Assembly: GCF_003315515.1 (NCBI RefSeq)
Contig: NZ_QNRY01000002.1
Coordinates: 62,001 to 126,000, forward strand
DNA: 64,000 nucleotides
Direction of reading: 5' to 3'
Source of the DNA: Brenneria salicis ATCC 15712 = DSM 30166
Lineage (GTDB): Bacteria > Pseudomonadota > Gammaproteobacteria > Enterobacterales > Enterobacteriaceae
Shown: positions 1 to 8,870 of the stretch, in pieces
Layout of the letters: each line of letters begins with the position of its first letter
How positions within the stretch are numbered: the stretch's first letter is position 1
Made by a program: the position numbers and the translations under genes
The notes under the pieces: model-generated
What the model was told of the DNA's origin: nothing
The model's input: only the letters and a program-made list of their open reading frames with translations
Databases searched by the model: none

Positions 1-368
1 GTGCAACCAACTGTAAAATTCTACCGTATCCTGTAAGTATCAGGAGATCCCGGTCCGACAGCGCTACGTCGGGACGAATAGTCGCTTGTCTGGCCGACCG
101 GCGTCAGGTTGCTCGCTGTAATCAACCACCCGCTTTATTTTCGGCCAACAACATCTTTGTTTGGCGAATAAAATAGAAACTCGCCCCCTCATTCCTTATG
201 CTCTCTGAAATGAGATAACCCCGGTATTTTCGCTATTAATACTTAATCATTTTCAATGCGGTAATGAGAAAAGCGGATCATTGAGTCCAAATCGTGGATG
301 CTGGAAATCGTCAGCGCTCAGGTGAGGGAAAAAAGTCGGTTGCGCCAACAACGGATAATCCGCGTGGC
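1..368. other. Left-edge stretch without a supportable gene
   Basis: This stretch lies downstream of the minus-strand cdaR gene. Frame 1 on the plus strand is open only from the window edge to a TAA at 34-36, so a gene could end here coming from the left, but eleven codons cannot be identified. The rest holds no convincing ORF, tRNA fold or strong terminator. Confidence 0.4.
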
Positions 369-1523
369 CTATTCATCATCCAACTGTACGGCAACATACA
401 GCAGAAAACGGTCGTCGAAATTTGCCAGATTAAGGCCTGTCAGTTCAGAAATACGATGTAACCGATAGTCCAGCGTATTCTTGTGAATGAAAAGCGCATT
501 GGCTGTGACAGCCGCTTGCAAATTATGGCTAAACCACGTATGCAGCGTTTTTCTGAAGACGCCATTGTTGTCCATCGCTTTTAAACGACGCAGTGGACGA
601 ACAAGCTCATTGGCCTGCCATCCTCCGCGTAAACTATCGAGCAGAACCGGAAGCTCCATATCCTGATAATAATAACACTGTACATCCGGCATGCGCTGCT
701 TACCCACTTTCATGGTTGTTTTGGCGGTATGATATGAACGTTCGACGCCGCCGTCACCGGGGAAGAAGTTGCCCAACGCCAAGCGTACACGAAGCGTGCT
801 TTCCTCTTGTAGCCGACGATATAACTTTTCCATCCGCCGTTTGTGTTCCCCCGGTTCCCAGCGTTCCGCGTGAATAAACGCGGACTTTAGCACCACCATC
901 TCCGTCAAAGAAACGATAGCCATCAGGTCATCTTTATCGCTTTCCATCAGCAGCGACTGCAATTGCTGTAATTCGGTCATGGCGGTGCTGACGCCCAACT
1001 GCCCGCTATCCAACTCGACAATCATCGCAATGCGGGGTTTTTGCAGATCGACCCCTAAGCGCTGCGCCCATTCGTATAATGTGGGCGAGTAGGCCGTCGT
1101 GCGCACCAGATTTAGCACCAGTTCTTCGCGCAAACGACTGTTTTGCGCCAGTAGCTGGAGCAATCGGGCCTGTTCCAGCATCATTTCCGCCGTCATGCAA
1201 ACCAGCTCACCATATTGACGCAGCCCGGCGGGATCGCCCGTCAGTCCAATCACCCCGACAATGTTGCTATTTAAACGCAACGGCAGATTAATACCCGGTT
1301 TTACTCCCTGTAACGTATGCATGGACGCATCGTCGATATTGACAATCCGCTCCTGCGTCAATGCCAGCAACGCACCCTCATGTATTTCTCCCACTCGTTC
1401 TTTATCGCCGCTACCGATAATCCGCCCTTTTGCATCCATGACATTGACGTTACAATCAATAATCTGCATGGTTCGCTCAACAATAGAACGCGCCAATTTT
1501 TCATCAAAATCATAGTCAGCCAT
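369..1523 (-). CDS. cdaR: CdaR-type sugar diacid / glycerate pathway transcriptional regulator
   Basis: The 384-residue product is collinear with E. coli CdaR (385 aa), the activator of glucarate, galactarate and glycerate genes. The N-terminal sugar-diacid recognition domain carries the family stretches NVMDAKGRIIGSGD and LRLNSNIVGVIGLTG. The C-terminus carries the PucR-type helix-turn-helix around FIHKNTLDYRLHRISELTG. It lies downstream of glycerate kinase and a GntP-type permease on the same strand, so it probably controls them in response to glycerate or a diacid. The gap to the kinase is 228 bp and contains a strong hairpin, so it may have its own promoter. Family assignment is secure; the exact inducer is inferred. 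Confidence 0.93.
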   Translation of the reverse strand: MADYDFDEKLARSIVERTMQIIDCNVNVMDAKGRIIGSGDKERVGEIHEGALLALTQERIVNIDDASMHTLQGVKPGINLPLRLNSNIVGVIGLTGDPAGLRQYGELVCMTAEMMLEQARLLQLLAQNSRLREELVLNLVRTTAYSPTLYEWAQRLGVDLQKPRIAMIVELDSGQLGVSTAMTELQQLQSLLMESDKDDLMAIVSLTEMVVLKSAFIHAERWEPGEHKRRMEKLYRRLQEESTLRVRLALGNFFPGDGGVERSYHTAKTTMKVGKQRMPDVQCYYYQDMELPVLLDSLRGGWQANELVRPLRRLKAMDNNGVFRKTLHTWFSHNLQAAVTANALFIHKNTLDYRLHRISELTGLNLANFDDRFLLYVAVQLDDE

Positions 1524-1699
1524 CAGTTATCCTCAGCGTGACGACATAAAAAGTAATACGGCGATTAAATTCTCATTTAATGTCGATTCATCCCTGGAAC
1601 AACGCTATCTATGCCGATTTTAAATAACACCGCGCTCATCATTATTACAACGGTATAAATAGTATGAGCATAACATACTTATCGCTGTCTAATTTTGAC

Positions 1700-1731
1700 A
1701 TGCAGGCTGGCGGACATCCGCCAGCCTGCAT
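1700..1731. terminator. Perfect 15-bp inverted repeat between glycerate kinase and cdaR
   Basis: Arms 1700-1714 and 1717-1731 are exact reverse complements separated by two bases, giving a very stable GC-rich hairpin just past the glycerate kinase stop codon. There is no clear T-tract on either side. It may act as a terminator or as a processing/attenuation barrier between the kinase gene and cdaR. Confidence 0.5.
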
Positions 1732-1751
1732 ACCCAAAGGTAATAAATATT

Positions 1752-2909
1752 TCAATGCGTAACGGACGCGAGTTTAATTAACCGACCGATATTTTCACAG
1801 GCATGCTCCATATTTAACGGCCCTTCCTGTAATAATTCATCAATACTTTTCGCATGCGGAATGATACTAAAAATCGCATCAATACCTTCCTGATAGAGAT
1901 CGTCCACGCCGCTGCCCACACAACCAGATACGGCAATAACCGGTACATTCTTCTCCTTCGCGGTTTTGGCTACACCGTGAGGGGTTTTACCGAATTTGGT
2001 TTGGCTATCAATGCGCCCTTCCCCGGTAAAACAGAAATTAGCGTTGATCAGTTTTTCGCGCAATCCGCTGTATTCAATGACAATATCAATGCCTTTTTGC
2101 AACGTGCAATCGGTGAACGCCATCAATCCCGCGCCCAATCCCCCTGCCGCGCCCGCGCCGGGTTGAGTGGCAATGTCTTTACCCAGTTGCGCTTTAATAA
2201 TGTCCGCATAATGAGACAAATTGCTATCAAGCGTTTTGACCATTTCCGGTGTCGCCCCTTTTTGCGGCCCAAAAATATGTGACGCGCCGTTTTTGCCACA
2301 CAACGGATTGGTCACATCGCAGGCCACCAGGATATCAATACGGGTCAGCCGGGGATCAATACCAGTAATATCAATATGATGTAGTTTTTCTAATGCGCCA
2401 CCGCCCTGGCTTAATGGTTCACCGGCTTCATCGTAGAATTTCACGCCCAGTGCTTCCGCCATCCCCATGCCGCCGTCATTGGTCGCGCTGCCGCCAATGC
2501 CAAGGATGATCTTTTTAATCCCTTTATCCAGACAAGCGCGAATTAATTGACCCGTACCGTAAGTTGTCGTAATTAACGGATTCCGGTTATCTTGACTCAC
2601 ATAGTGAATACCGCTGGCTGAAGCCATTTCAATTACAGCCGTCTTGCCATCGCCCATAATGCCATAGCTGGCGTCAACCAGTTCACCCAGCGGGCCGACC
2701 ACCCTTTGCTGGAAAATATGCCCCTGAGTTGCATCAATTAATGACTGTACAGTGCCTTCGCCGCCATCCGCCATCGGGACATGAATATAGCTGGCGTCAG
2801 GGAATATTTTTTTCAACCCTTTCTCCATGGCAATACACACTTCTTTCGCCGTCATACTTTCTTTAAAGGAGTCCGGGGCTAAAACGAACGTTTCATTTTT
2901 CATTCTCAT
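1752..2909 (-). CDS. Glycerate kinase (GarK/GlxK family)
   Basis: This 385-residue cytosolic enzyme phosphorylates D-glycerate (2-phosphoglycerate in the GarK family), feeding glycerate from sugar-diacid or glyoxylate breakdown into glycolysis. It is collinear with E. coli GarK/GlxK (about 381 aa). Visible family blocks are LAPDSFKES near the N-terminus, VPMADGGEGTV, IGIGGSATNDGG, ACDVTNPLCG, GAAGGLGAGLMAF and TGEGRIDSQ. It starts 12 bp after the permease stop, so the two are almost certainly co-transcribed. An in-frame ATG two codons in (2903) is an alternative start. GarK cannot be told from GlxK by sequence alone, so no symbol is given. Confidence 0.93.
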   Translation of the reverse strand: MRMKNETFVLAPDSFKESMTAKEVCIAMEKGLKKIFPDASYIHVPMADGGEGTVQSLIDATQGHIFQQRVVGPLGELVDASYGIMGDGKTAVIEMASASGIHYVSQDNRNPLITTTYGTGQLIRACLDKGIKKIILGIGGSATNDGGMGMAEALGVKFYDEAGEPLSQGGGALEKLHHIDITGIDPRLTRIDILVACDVTNPLCGKNGASHIFGPQKGATPEMVKTLDSNLSHYADIIKAQLGKDIATQPGAGAAGGLGAGLMAFTDCTLQKGIDIVIEYSGLREKLINANFCFTGEGRIDSQTKFGKTPHGVAKTAKEKNVPVIAVSGCVGSGVDDLYQEGIDAIFSIIPHAKSIDELLQEGPLNMEHACENIGRLIKLASVTH

Positions 2910-2921
2910 TATCTCTCTATC

Positions 2922-4226
2922 TTATAAAATAAAACCGTACAAAATCGTTGAGACAATAACCATGACTCCACCCACCATTGCCTCATAAGGAATTAACGTC
3001 ATGCGCTGTCGGATGCTCATATTCATGCTCTGCGCCGTGACATGGAAATAATTACCCTGAGGCAGAGAATCAATGACCGTTGCGCCGGTATGAACCATAA
3101 CCGCGGAAGCAATAGGGGTTGCCCCTACGTGTGAAATCGCATCGCCAAACGTACCGGTCGCCAAAATAACGCCAGTGGATGTCGATGCCGTGGCCGCGGC
3201 CATCAAAATACCGGATATCGGCGCCAGGAAGGTGCCGGAAATACCGAGTACATTAATTAATGCAACGACCTGGATAGATAAATTGGACGCGGCAATTAAT
3301 CCGGCGATAGCGCCCGCACCGATTAAAATCAGTACGGTGGCGGTCATTTTTTCCAAACCGGATGCAGTATAAGCCAGCATTTTATTCCGCTGCCCCATGG
3401 CAATCAGTCCCACGAACCCCGCCAGCGGCAGAACATACATGGCATCAAGTTTAAAGGAGGAGAGCGCGCTAATATTCAAAATAGAACCAACCGGATTAAT
3501 CATCAGCAGGACAACTGCGACCAGCGGCGCCACGATAGCTTTACCAAGCGACGGATAAACGCGATCATTGCTTTTGACGGAGAGCGCATTCGCTTCCTCG
3601 TCACTGACCTTAATACCTTTATTTTTTAATAAGCTTGCAACCAATACGGCCATCAGCATGCCGCAAACGGCAGGAATAAAACCGGCTATCATCACATCGC
3701 TCAGACTCAGATTAAAACCATTCGCCGCAGCAATGGTATTCGGATTTGGTGAAATAATATTTCCCGCTTTCCCGCCGCCGGAAAGCGCCAGTAACAGCGC
3801 TAATTTCGACAAGCCCATTTTATTGCCGACAGACAGCGCAATTGGTGCGACAATCAATACAGCGACTGGAATAAATACGCCAACGGAAGTAATGATCATT
3901 GTCGCCAGCGTCAAGGATAAAATGGCTTTCCCTTCGCCCATTTTTTTTACAATCGCCTGAGCAATGGTTTCTGCCGCGCCGGATTCCATCATCACGCCCG
4001 CCAATACCCCGGCAGCTAACACACGAATAACGGTTCCCATTACGCTTTGCGTACCGGAAGTCAATAACGATATCGTTTGTTCTAAATTAGCGCCACCGAT
4101 TACCGCACCAACAATGGCGCCAAAGAATAATGAATAAACCGGATTAACTTTTTTCAAAATAAGAAATATAGCAATAAATAAGCCAATCAATGCCCCATAC
4201 CAACCAAGGGGTTCCATTCCGTTCAT
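2922..4226 (-). CDS. GntP-family proton symporter, probable glycerate or sugar-acid permease
   Basis: This 434-residue inner-membrane protein is almost entirely hydrophobic, with about a dozen predicted transmembrane segments. Family blocks include SGGGKAGNIISPNPNTIAAA near residues 148-167 and ATASTSTGVILATGTFGDAISHVGATP near the C-terminus, typical of GntP gluconate/glycerate/hydroxyacid permeases. An AAGAGG ribosome binding site precedes the start. It is the first gene of a minus-strand unit with glycerate kinase and cdaR, so glycerate or a related sugar acid is the likely substrate. This is inferred from neighbours, because GntP members differ in specificity. Confidence 0.85.
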   Translation of the reverse strand: MNGMEPLGWYGALIGLFIAIFLILKKVNPVYSLFFGAIVGAVIGGANLEQTISLLTSGTQSVMGTVIRVLAAGVLAGVMMESGAAETIAQAIVKKMGEGKAILSLTLATMIITSVGVFIPVAVLIVAPIALSVGNKMGLSKLALLLALSGGGKAGNIISPNPNTIAAANGFNLSLSDVMIAGFIPAVCGMLMAVLVASLLKNKGIKVSDEEANALSVKSNDRVYPSLGKAIVAPLVAVVLLMINPVGSILNISALSSFKLDAMYVLPLAGFVGLIAMGQRNKMLAYTASGLEKMTATVLILIGAGAIAGLIAASNLSIQVVALINVLGISGTFLAPISGILMAAATASTSTGVILATGTFGDAISHVGATPIASAVMVHTGATVIDSLPQGNYFHVTAQSMNMSIRQRMTLIPYEAMVGGVMVIVSTILYGFIL

Positions 4227-4620
4227 AATTAAACCTCTTTTATTTTAAATAAAAAATAGGGTAATAATACAAACTTTTTCCCTGATGGATTTGTATTAAA
4301 ATGGTTTTTTAATTTCACAAATCGCAAAATTAATAAATCTATAACTTCAAGCCTCTTAATATTTCACTATAATTATTCTATTACGCCTGAATAGCGCTTA
4401 CTATGTATGTAGACATGAAAAAAACTGATCGTTTTGATAAAAAAACTGTGTCAATACACAAGGCAGCGAGAGGCTTATCACATTGTATTGTTCTTCTGCC
4501 AGATATGAAGGCTTATCTGATGGGCGTCGAAAGGTTCAGCTTTGGCTGGCAGCTTGCCGCTCCCAGCCAGGTCGTTGCGTGAGGAAAGCATCAACCGACG
4601 CTTCCCGCAAATCATCCTGA
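4227..4620. other. AT-rich control region upstream of the permease operon
   Basis: This 394-bp gap separates the permease start from the lysA stop. The half next to the permease is very AT-rich and should hold the operon promoter. The palindrome TGTGT-CAAT-ACACA near 4447-4460 is a possible regulator site but does not have CRP spacing. The part next to lysA is GC-richer, with no clear intrinsic terminator. No gene is supported. Confidence 0.4.
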
Positions 4621-5883
4621 TTAAACCAACTCCAGCGCCAGCAATTCTTCCAGCGTCTGACGGCGGCGAATCAGCCGCGGTTCGCCATTTTCGAACAACA
4701 CTTCCGGCAGCAGTGGTCGGCTGTTGTAATTGGAAGACATTGAGGCGCCATAAGCGCCGGTATCGTGGAATACCAGATAATCCCCCACCTGCGCATCCGG
4801 CAACGCGAAGGTTTCCACGCCGCCGCCTGCCTGCTGGGTAAATACATCCCCTGATTCACACAGCGGCCCGCCAATCACGCTGTCGCGCAGCGTAGCCTGA
4901 CTGAGATCGCGGCCATCGCCCGCCAGCAAGGATATGTGGTGATAGCTGCCGTACATCGCCGGACGCATCAGATCGTTAAATCCTGCGTCAACCAGAACAA
5001 AGTGACGGCGCCCCATATCTTTAAACGCGCGAACCTCAGCCACCAACACGCCCGATTCCGCCACCAGAAAACGGCCTGGCTCGATTTCCAGCGTCACCGG
5101 ATGGCTCAGATGAGCGGCAATTTTTTCACGCGCAGCGTTCCACAGACCGAAATAGTGCTGAGTATCGATCGCCTCTTCGCCCTCACGATACGGGATCGAT
5201 AATCCGCCGCCTGCGGAAATCGCCTGAAGATCCTGACCCAGCGAGATAACCTGCTGCACCATCGCGTCGCATACCTGTTCCAGATGGCCGTAGTCCACAC
5301 CGGAGCCAATGTGCATATGGATCCCCACCAGTTGTAACTGATAGCGCTGGATATGCGCCAGCGCCAACGGCAGATCGCCGAACCAGATGCCGTGCTTGCT
5401 GTTTTCGCCGCCGGTGTTGGTTTTCTGACTATGACCGTGACCGAAACCGGGATTCACGCGCAACCAGATCGGATGACCCGGCGACTGACGCCCCAACTGC
5501 TCTAGCATATCCACCGAACCGGCGTTAACCGGGATATTTAGCGCCGCAACCCGCTGTAATGTCGGACGATCAAGCAGATCGGCAGTGAACACGATCTCAT
5601 GCGCCTCGGTCCCCGGCACAAAACCGGCCACCAGCGCACGCTCGATTTCCCCCAGAGAAACCGAATCCACTTTCACCCCTTGCTGACGCATCAGACGCAG
5701 GATATGCGTATTGGAGCAGGCTTTCTGTGCAAAGCGAATGGTATCGAACTGACGCAATTGCGCGACGCGATCAATGATGGTTTGCGCATCATAAGCCCAG
5801 ACCGGGCAGCCAAAACGCGCGGGAAGTTCACGCAGGCTTGCTGCATTCAGTACGTGCGTCATGTCGTTGAGATTGTGTGGCAT
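4621..5883 (-). CDS. lysA: Diaminopimelate decarboxylase
   Basis: This enzyme catalyses the last step of lysine synthesis, decarboxylating meso-diaminopimelate to L-lysine with pyridoxal phosphate. The 420-residue product matches the E. coli-type enzyme. The PLP lysine is K54 in FAQKACSNTH, the glycine-rich phosphate-binding loop is SAGGGLSIPY, the GPLCESGD block carries the active-site cysteine contributed across the dimer, and the C-terminal DTGAYGASMSSNYN block is present. It is divergent from lysR at 6026, the classic lysA/lysR arrangement, with a 142-bp shared control region where LysR should bind to activate lysA when diaminopimelate accumulates and lysine is low. Confidence 0.97.
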   Translation of the reverse strand: MPHNLNDMTHVLNAASLRELPARFGCPVWAYDAQTIIDRVAQLRQFDTIRFAQKACSNTHILRLMRQQGVKVDSVSLGEIERALVAGFVPGTEAHEIVFTADLLDRPTLQRVAALNIPVNAGSVDMLEQLGRQSPGHPIWLRVNPGFGHGHSQKTNTGGENSKHGIWFGDLPLALAHIQRYQLQLVGIHMHIGSGVDYGHLEQVCDAMVQQVISLGQDLQAISAGGGLSIPYREGEEAIDTQHYFGLWNAAREKIAAHLSHPVTLEIEPGRFLVAESGVLVAEVRAFKDMGRRHFVLVDAGFNDLMRPAMYGSYHHISLLAGDGRDLSQATLRDSVIGGPLCESGDVFTQQAGGGVETFALPDAQVGDYLVFHDTGAYGASMSSNYNSRPLLPEVLFENGEPRLIRRRQTLEELLALELV

Positions 5884-6025
5884 GATATTAATTACCCATT
5901 ATTCGTAAAGCGTTTGAAATTACCGATCCCCACTATAAAAATGACCATAATGATAAACAAATATCGTTTTAAGCAGAGTCTATTCATTTATGATATGGAT
6001 AGAGGCTGTTGGCTAAGAGGACGAC

Positions 6026-6952
6026 ATGGCGGCGATATCACTGCGACACATTGAGATTTTCCATGCGGTCATGACTTCCGGCAATTTGACGGAAGCCGCT
6101 GCATTGTTGAACACCTCGCAGCCGACGGTCAGCCGGGAGTTGGCGCGGTTTGAAAAACTGATTCAAATAACCCTGTTTGAGCGAGTGCGAGGGCGGCTTT
6201 ATCCCACGGCACAAGGATTGCAATTGTTTGAAGAGGTGCAGCGCTCTTACTACGGGCTGGACAGAATTATCAACGCCGCCCACGATATCCGCCGTTTTCA
6301 GCAGGCACAGCTTTCGGTCGCCTGTCTGCCGGTATTTTCCCAATCGCTGCTGCCTGAGGTGTGCAAACCGCTGCTGACCCGTTATCCTCAGCTTAGCCTG
6401 CACATCATTCCACAAGAGTCGCCGCTGCTCGAAGAGTGGCTTTCCGCCCAACGTCACGATCTGGGGCTGACGGAAACCAACATCACGCCTGCCGGTACAG
6501 AGCGGCAAACATTAATGTTGCTCAACGAAGTCTGCGTACTGCCCGCCGCACACCCTCTGGCGGCCAAAACCGTGCTGACGCCAGCCGATTTTACCGGCGA
6601 ACCCTTCATCAGCCTGTCCAGTGCCGACAGCTATCGCCAACTGCTGGATAAACTGTTTCAGGAACAAAACATAGCGCGCCGCATGGTGCTGGAAACACAC
6701 AACGCCGCCTCGGTCTGCGCCATGGTACGCGCCGGCGTCGGCCTTTCGATTGTCAATCCGCTGACCGCGCTGGACTATGCCGCTTCCGGTATTGCTGTGC
6801 GTCCTTTCAGTATTGATGTCCCTTTCACCGTCAGCCTGATTCGCCCGTTGCATCGCCCCGCCTCGGCGCTGGTGGATATGTTTATTCATCAGCTTAAGCA
6901 GTATGCCGCCGGCGTCCCATTGCGTTTACAGCAAGCGCTAGAGCAGCGATGA
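6026..6952 (+). CDS. lysR: LysR, transcriptional activator of lysA
   Basis: The 308-residue founding-type LysR protein has an N-terminal winged helix-turn-helix (residues about 4-62, including LTEAAALLNTSQPTVSRELARFE) and a C-terminal periplasmic-binding-protein-like effector domain. Its divergent orientation to lysA across 142 bp is the conserved regulatory pair. The start ATG at 6026 follows GAGGACGAC, an acceptable ribosome site. It is expected to respond to diaminopimelate and lysine and to repress itself. A 9-bp hairpin begins at its stop codon. Confidence 0.95.
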   Translation: MAAISLRHIEIFHAVMTSGNLTEAAALLNTSQPTVSRELARFEKLIQITLFERVRGRLYPTAQGLQLFEEVQRSYYGLDRIINAAHDIRRFQQAQLSVACLPVFSQSLLPEVCKPLLTRYPQLSLHIIPQESPLLEEWLSAQRHDLGLTETNITPAGTERQTLMLLNEVCVLPAAHPLAAKTVLTPADFTGEPFISLSSADSYRQLLDKLFQEQNIARRMVLETHNAASVCAMVRAGVGLSIVNPLTALDYAASGIAVRPFSIDVPFTVSLIRPLHRPASALVDMFIHQLKQYAAGVPLRLQQALEQR

Positions 6953-6976
6953 GCCGAATCGGGACAAGATTCGGCT
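6952..6976 (+). terminator. Hairpin at the lysR 3' end
   Basis: Arms 6952-6960 and 6968-6976 form a perfect 9-bp stem with a 7-base loop, starting inside the lysR stop codon. The trailing sequence has only a weak T-tract, so it is a probable but not classic intrinsic terminator. Confidence 0.5.
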
Positions 6977-7285
6977 TGTCATTTGAGCCGAAACTGCAAC
7001 ACGACATCTAATCGATTTGCTGACAAAAGCGTGTATTGAGAAATTACGCGGACAAGGCAAAAATACACGTTATCAAATCAGACGTCGCTGAGCAGATAAA
7101 ATAAGAGGGACGCGGTAAAGCCGCATTATTAGCAAGTGCCAGGAATAAAATAGCCAGGAATAAAATAGCTTGTATTGGGGATGCCATAAGGGGGCTGATA
7201 CGTTATATCTTGTAAAACCCCCTCATTGAACACTGATTGCATATACAGTATAAATACGTCTTTCATCCAGATAATGGTATCCACA
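6977..7285. other. Gap between lysR and the DinI-like gene, with a short tandem repeat
   Basis: The gap holds two exact tandem copies of a 15-bp unit beginning GCCAGGAAT (7138-7152 and 7153-7167), then a LexA-like box at 7233-7248 and the leader of the DinI-like gene. No ORF is supported before the DinI-like start. Confidence 0.5.
7233..7248. promoter_or_regulatory. Candidate LexA (SOS) box
   Basis: The sequence CTGATTGCATATACAG keeps the 16-bp CTG(T)-N8-ACAG layout of an enterobacterial SOS box, with A for T at position 4. It lies 38 bp before the ATG of a DinI-family gene, which is SOS-controlled in relatives. Confidence 0.65.
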
Positions 7286-7528
7286 ATGTTTGTTGAACTG
7301 ATTTACGATAAGCGCAATGTGAAAGAGATTCCCGGAGCGAACGATCTGATTTTGACCGAGCTAACCAAGAGAGTGCATCGCATGTTCCCTGACGCCAATG
7401 TGAAGGTTAAACCCATGCAGGCTAACGGGATTAACACCGACGCCAGTAAATCGGATAAGGCCATCCTGAACCGCCTGGTTGAAGAAATGTTTGATGATGC
7501 GAGCGAGTGGTTAATGCTGGCACACTAA
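7286..7528 (+). CDS. DinI-family SOS modulator-like protein
   Basis: The 80-residue product has the DinI fold pattern: an N-terminal beta strand (MFVELIYDKR), a central helix (ILTELTKRVHRMFPDANVKVKP) and an acidic C-terminal helix (LNRLVEEMFDDASEWL). DinI proteins bind RecA filaments and adjust co-protease activity during SOS. The reading frame extends upstream to 7226, but that would run through the LexA-like box, and homology begins at the ATG at 7286, which is therefore chosen. Such genes are often carried by prophages. Here it borders a cluster that ends in an integrase remnant. It is a DinI paralogue, so no symbol is assigned. Confidence 0.85.
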   Translation: MFVELIYDKRNVKEIPGANDLILTELTKRVHRMFPDANVKVKPMQANGINTDASKSDKAILNRLVEEMFDDASEWLMLAH

Positions 7529-7686
7529 AAAGTGAGAACGGTAAGCGCCAAGGGAGATGGCACCCCCGGTTCTCCTCCCCCAACTGACGCAAATGCTTCA
7601 ACTCAGACGGAGGCGGCGAATCATAACCTTTTCATCGACACACCTCGGTTCGGGGGCGTTCACATCAGGGCCATAGCCCGTGTTGT

Positions 7687-8448
7687 TTATCGCGCGGTCC
7701 AGCCGCCGTCGACGAATAGCGTCGAACCGGTACAAAACGAGGCGGCGTCGCTTGCCAGGAACACCATCGCCGCCGCAATCTCATCCGCCGTGCCGAGACG
7801 CCCGACAAGCTGGCGATTCCGCAGTCCGTCCATCAACGCTTCCGGGTCATCGCTTTTCGCCATGATCTCCTGATAATACGGCGAATCCACCGTACCCACG
7901 CCGAGACAATTCACGCGGATATTCTGCCGCGTGTGATCGAGCGCCAGCGCGCGGGTCAGCGCGGCGACCGCGCCTTTGGAAGCCACATACGCGGCGCGGC
8001 TCTCTATGCCCACCACCGATACCGCCGAGGCGGTGTTGACGATGGCGCCATGCCCCTGCGCTATCATACAGGGCAGAGCATACTTGCAGCACAGGAATAC
8101 CCCCTTAACATTAACCGCCATCAGGTCATCCCATTCCTGCTCGCTGGTTTCCAACACCGTGGCGGCAAAACCATAGCCGGCGTTGTTGACCAGGATATCG
8201 ATGCGGCCGAAGGTCGCGACAGTAAAAGCCATCAATGCCTCGACCTCGGCCGCTTGCGCCACGTCAAGCGAAAACGGCCGGGCCATGCCGCCTGCGGCGG
8301 CGATCTCTCCCACTACCTGATAGGCGCGATCGGAGATCTTGTCGGCGACGATGACCGTAGCGCCTTCGCGGGCGAAACGAATGGCGGTGGCGCGTCCGAT
8401 ACCCGAACCCGCGCCGGTGACTACCGCGATTTTATCAGTTAATTGCAT
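7687..8448 (-). CDS. Short-chain dehydrogenase/reductase, last gene of the nitrilase operon
   Basis: This 253-residue classical SDR has the NAD(P)-binding TGAGSGIG at residues 11-18, the NNAG motif at 88-91, the catalytic serine region near VNTASAVS (139-145) and the YxxxK pair Y154/K158. It probably oxidises or reduces an alcohol or carbonyl made from the nitrilase product; the substrate is unknown. The frame is open upstream to 8571, but the ATG at 8448 matches the family N-terminus and avoids overlapping the cupin gene. The gap to the cupin gene is 34 bp on the same strand, consistent with co-transcription. Confidence 0.9.
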   Translation of the reverse strand: MQLTDKIAVVTGAGSGIGRATAIRFAREGATVIVADKISDRAYQVVGEIAAAGGMARPFSLDVAQAAEVEALMAFTVATFGRIDILVNNAGYGFAATVLETSEQEWDDLMAVNVKGVFLCCKYALPCMIAQGHGAIVNTASAVSVVGIESRAAYVASKGAVAALTRALALDHTRQNIRVNCLGVGTVDSPYYQEIMAKSDDPEALMDGLRNRQLVGRLGTADEIAAAMVFLASDAASFCTGSTLFVDGGWTAR

Positions 8449-8482
8449 CATGAATTCCTCAGCCCCGCATAACGGGACAGGC

Positions 8483-8824
8483 TTATTTTTCGACTTTAAT
8501 CCAATCATAGCCGCCCACGCCCTGTAACAGCAGAAACCTGGCTGGCGTATCACCCTGATTGGAAACTTCATGGTGGGTCTGAGGATCGACCCGCCAGCGC
8601 TCCCCTGGCGTCAGCGTGACGCAATCAGCGGGCAATTCCGTCGTGATGGTCAGCGTGCCAGCCAGAACAAAATAATGATCCGAACTGAGCTTGTGGTAAT
8701 GCCAGGGGACTTTGTCCCCAGGCACCAGCGTGAAAACACGGGCCAGCACGTCGTCGGTCTTAAGCACGACCTCAATGCGCTCAACCTCATAGGCGGGGGA
8801 CGCAGGCTTATTTTTAGCTGTCAT
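8483..8824 (-). CDS. Small single-domain cupin
   Basis: This 113-residue cupin has the first motif around [22 protein letters not shown], with the HxH pair and a D/H where many cupins have E. The second motif is around [11 protein letters not shown]. Small cupins of this kind are metal-binding dioxygenases, isomerases or sensors; nothing here fixes the reaction. The ATG at 8824 is preferred over the longer frame to 8959, which would overlap the binding-protein gene. It sits 46 bp after that gene and 34 bp before the dehydrogenase, so it is probably in the same operon. Confidence 0.85.
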   Translation of the reverse strand: MTAKNKPASPAYEVERIEVVLKTDDVLARVFTLVPGDKVPWHYHKLSSDHYFVLAGTLTITTELPADCVTLTPGERWRVDPQTHHEVSNQGDTPARFLLLQGVGGYDWIKVEK

Positions 8825-8870
8825 AACGTCGGGCTCCTCTTCTGGCGGTTGCGAGGGTTGATACTCAGTT

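Noticed and set aside
4447-4460. TGTGT-CAAT-ACACA as a CRP site
   Set aside because: Half-site spacing is too short for CRP.
7532-7873. 113-codon plus-strand frame after the DinI-like gene
   Set aside because: It runs antisense into the dehydrogenase gene and has no similarity to known proteins.
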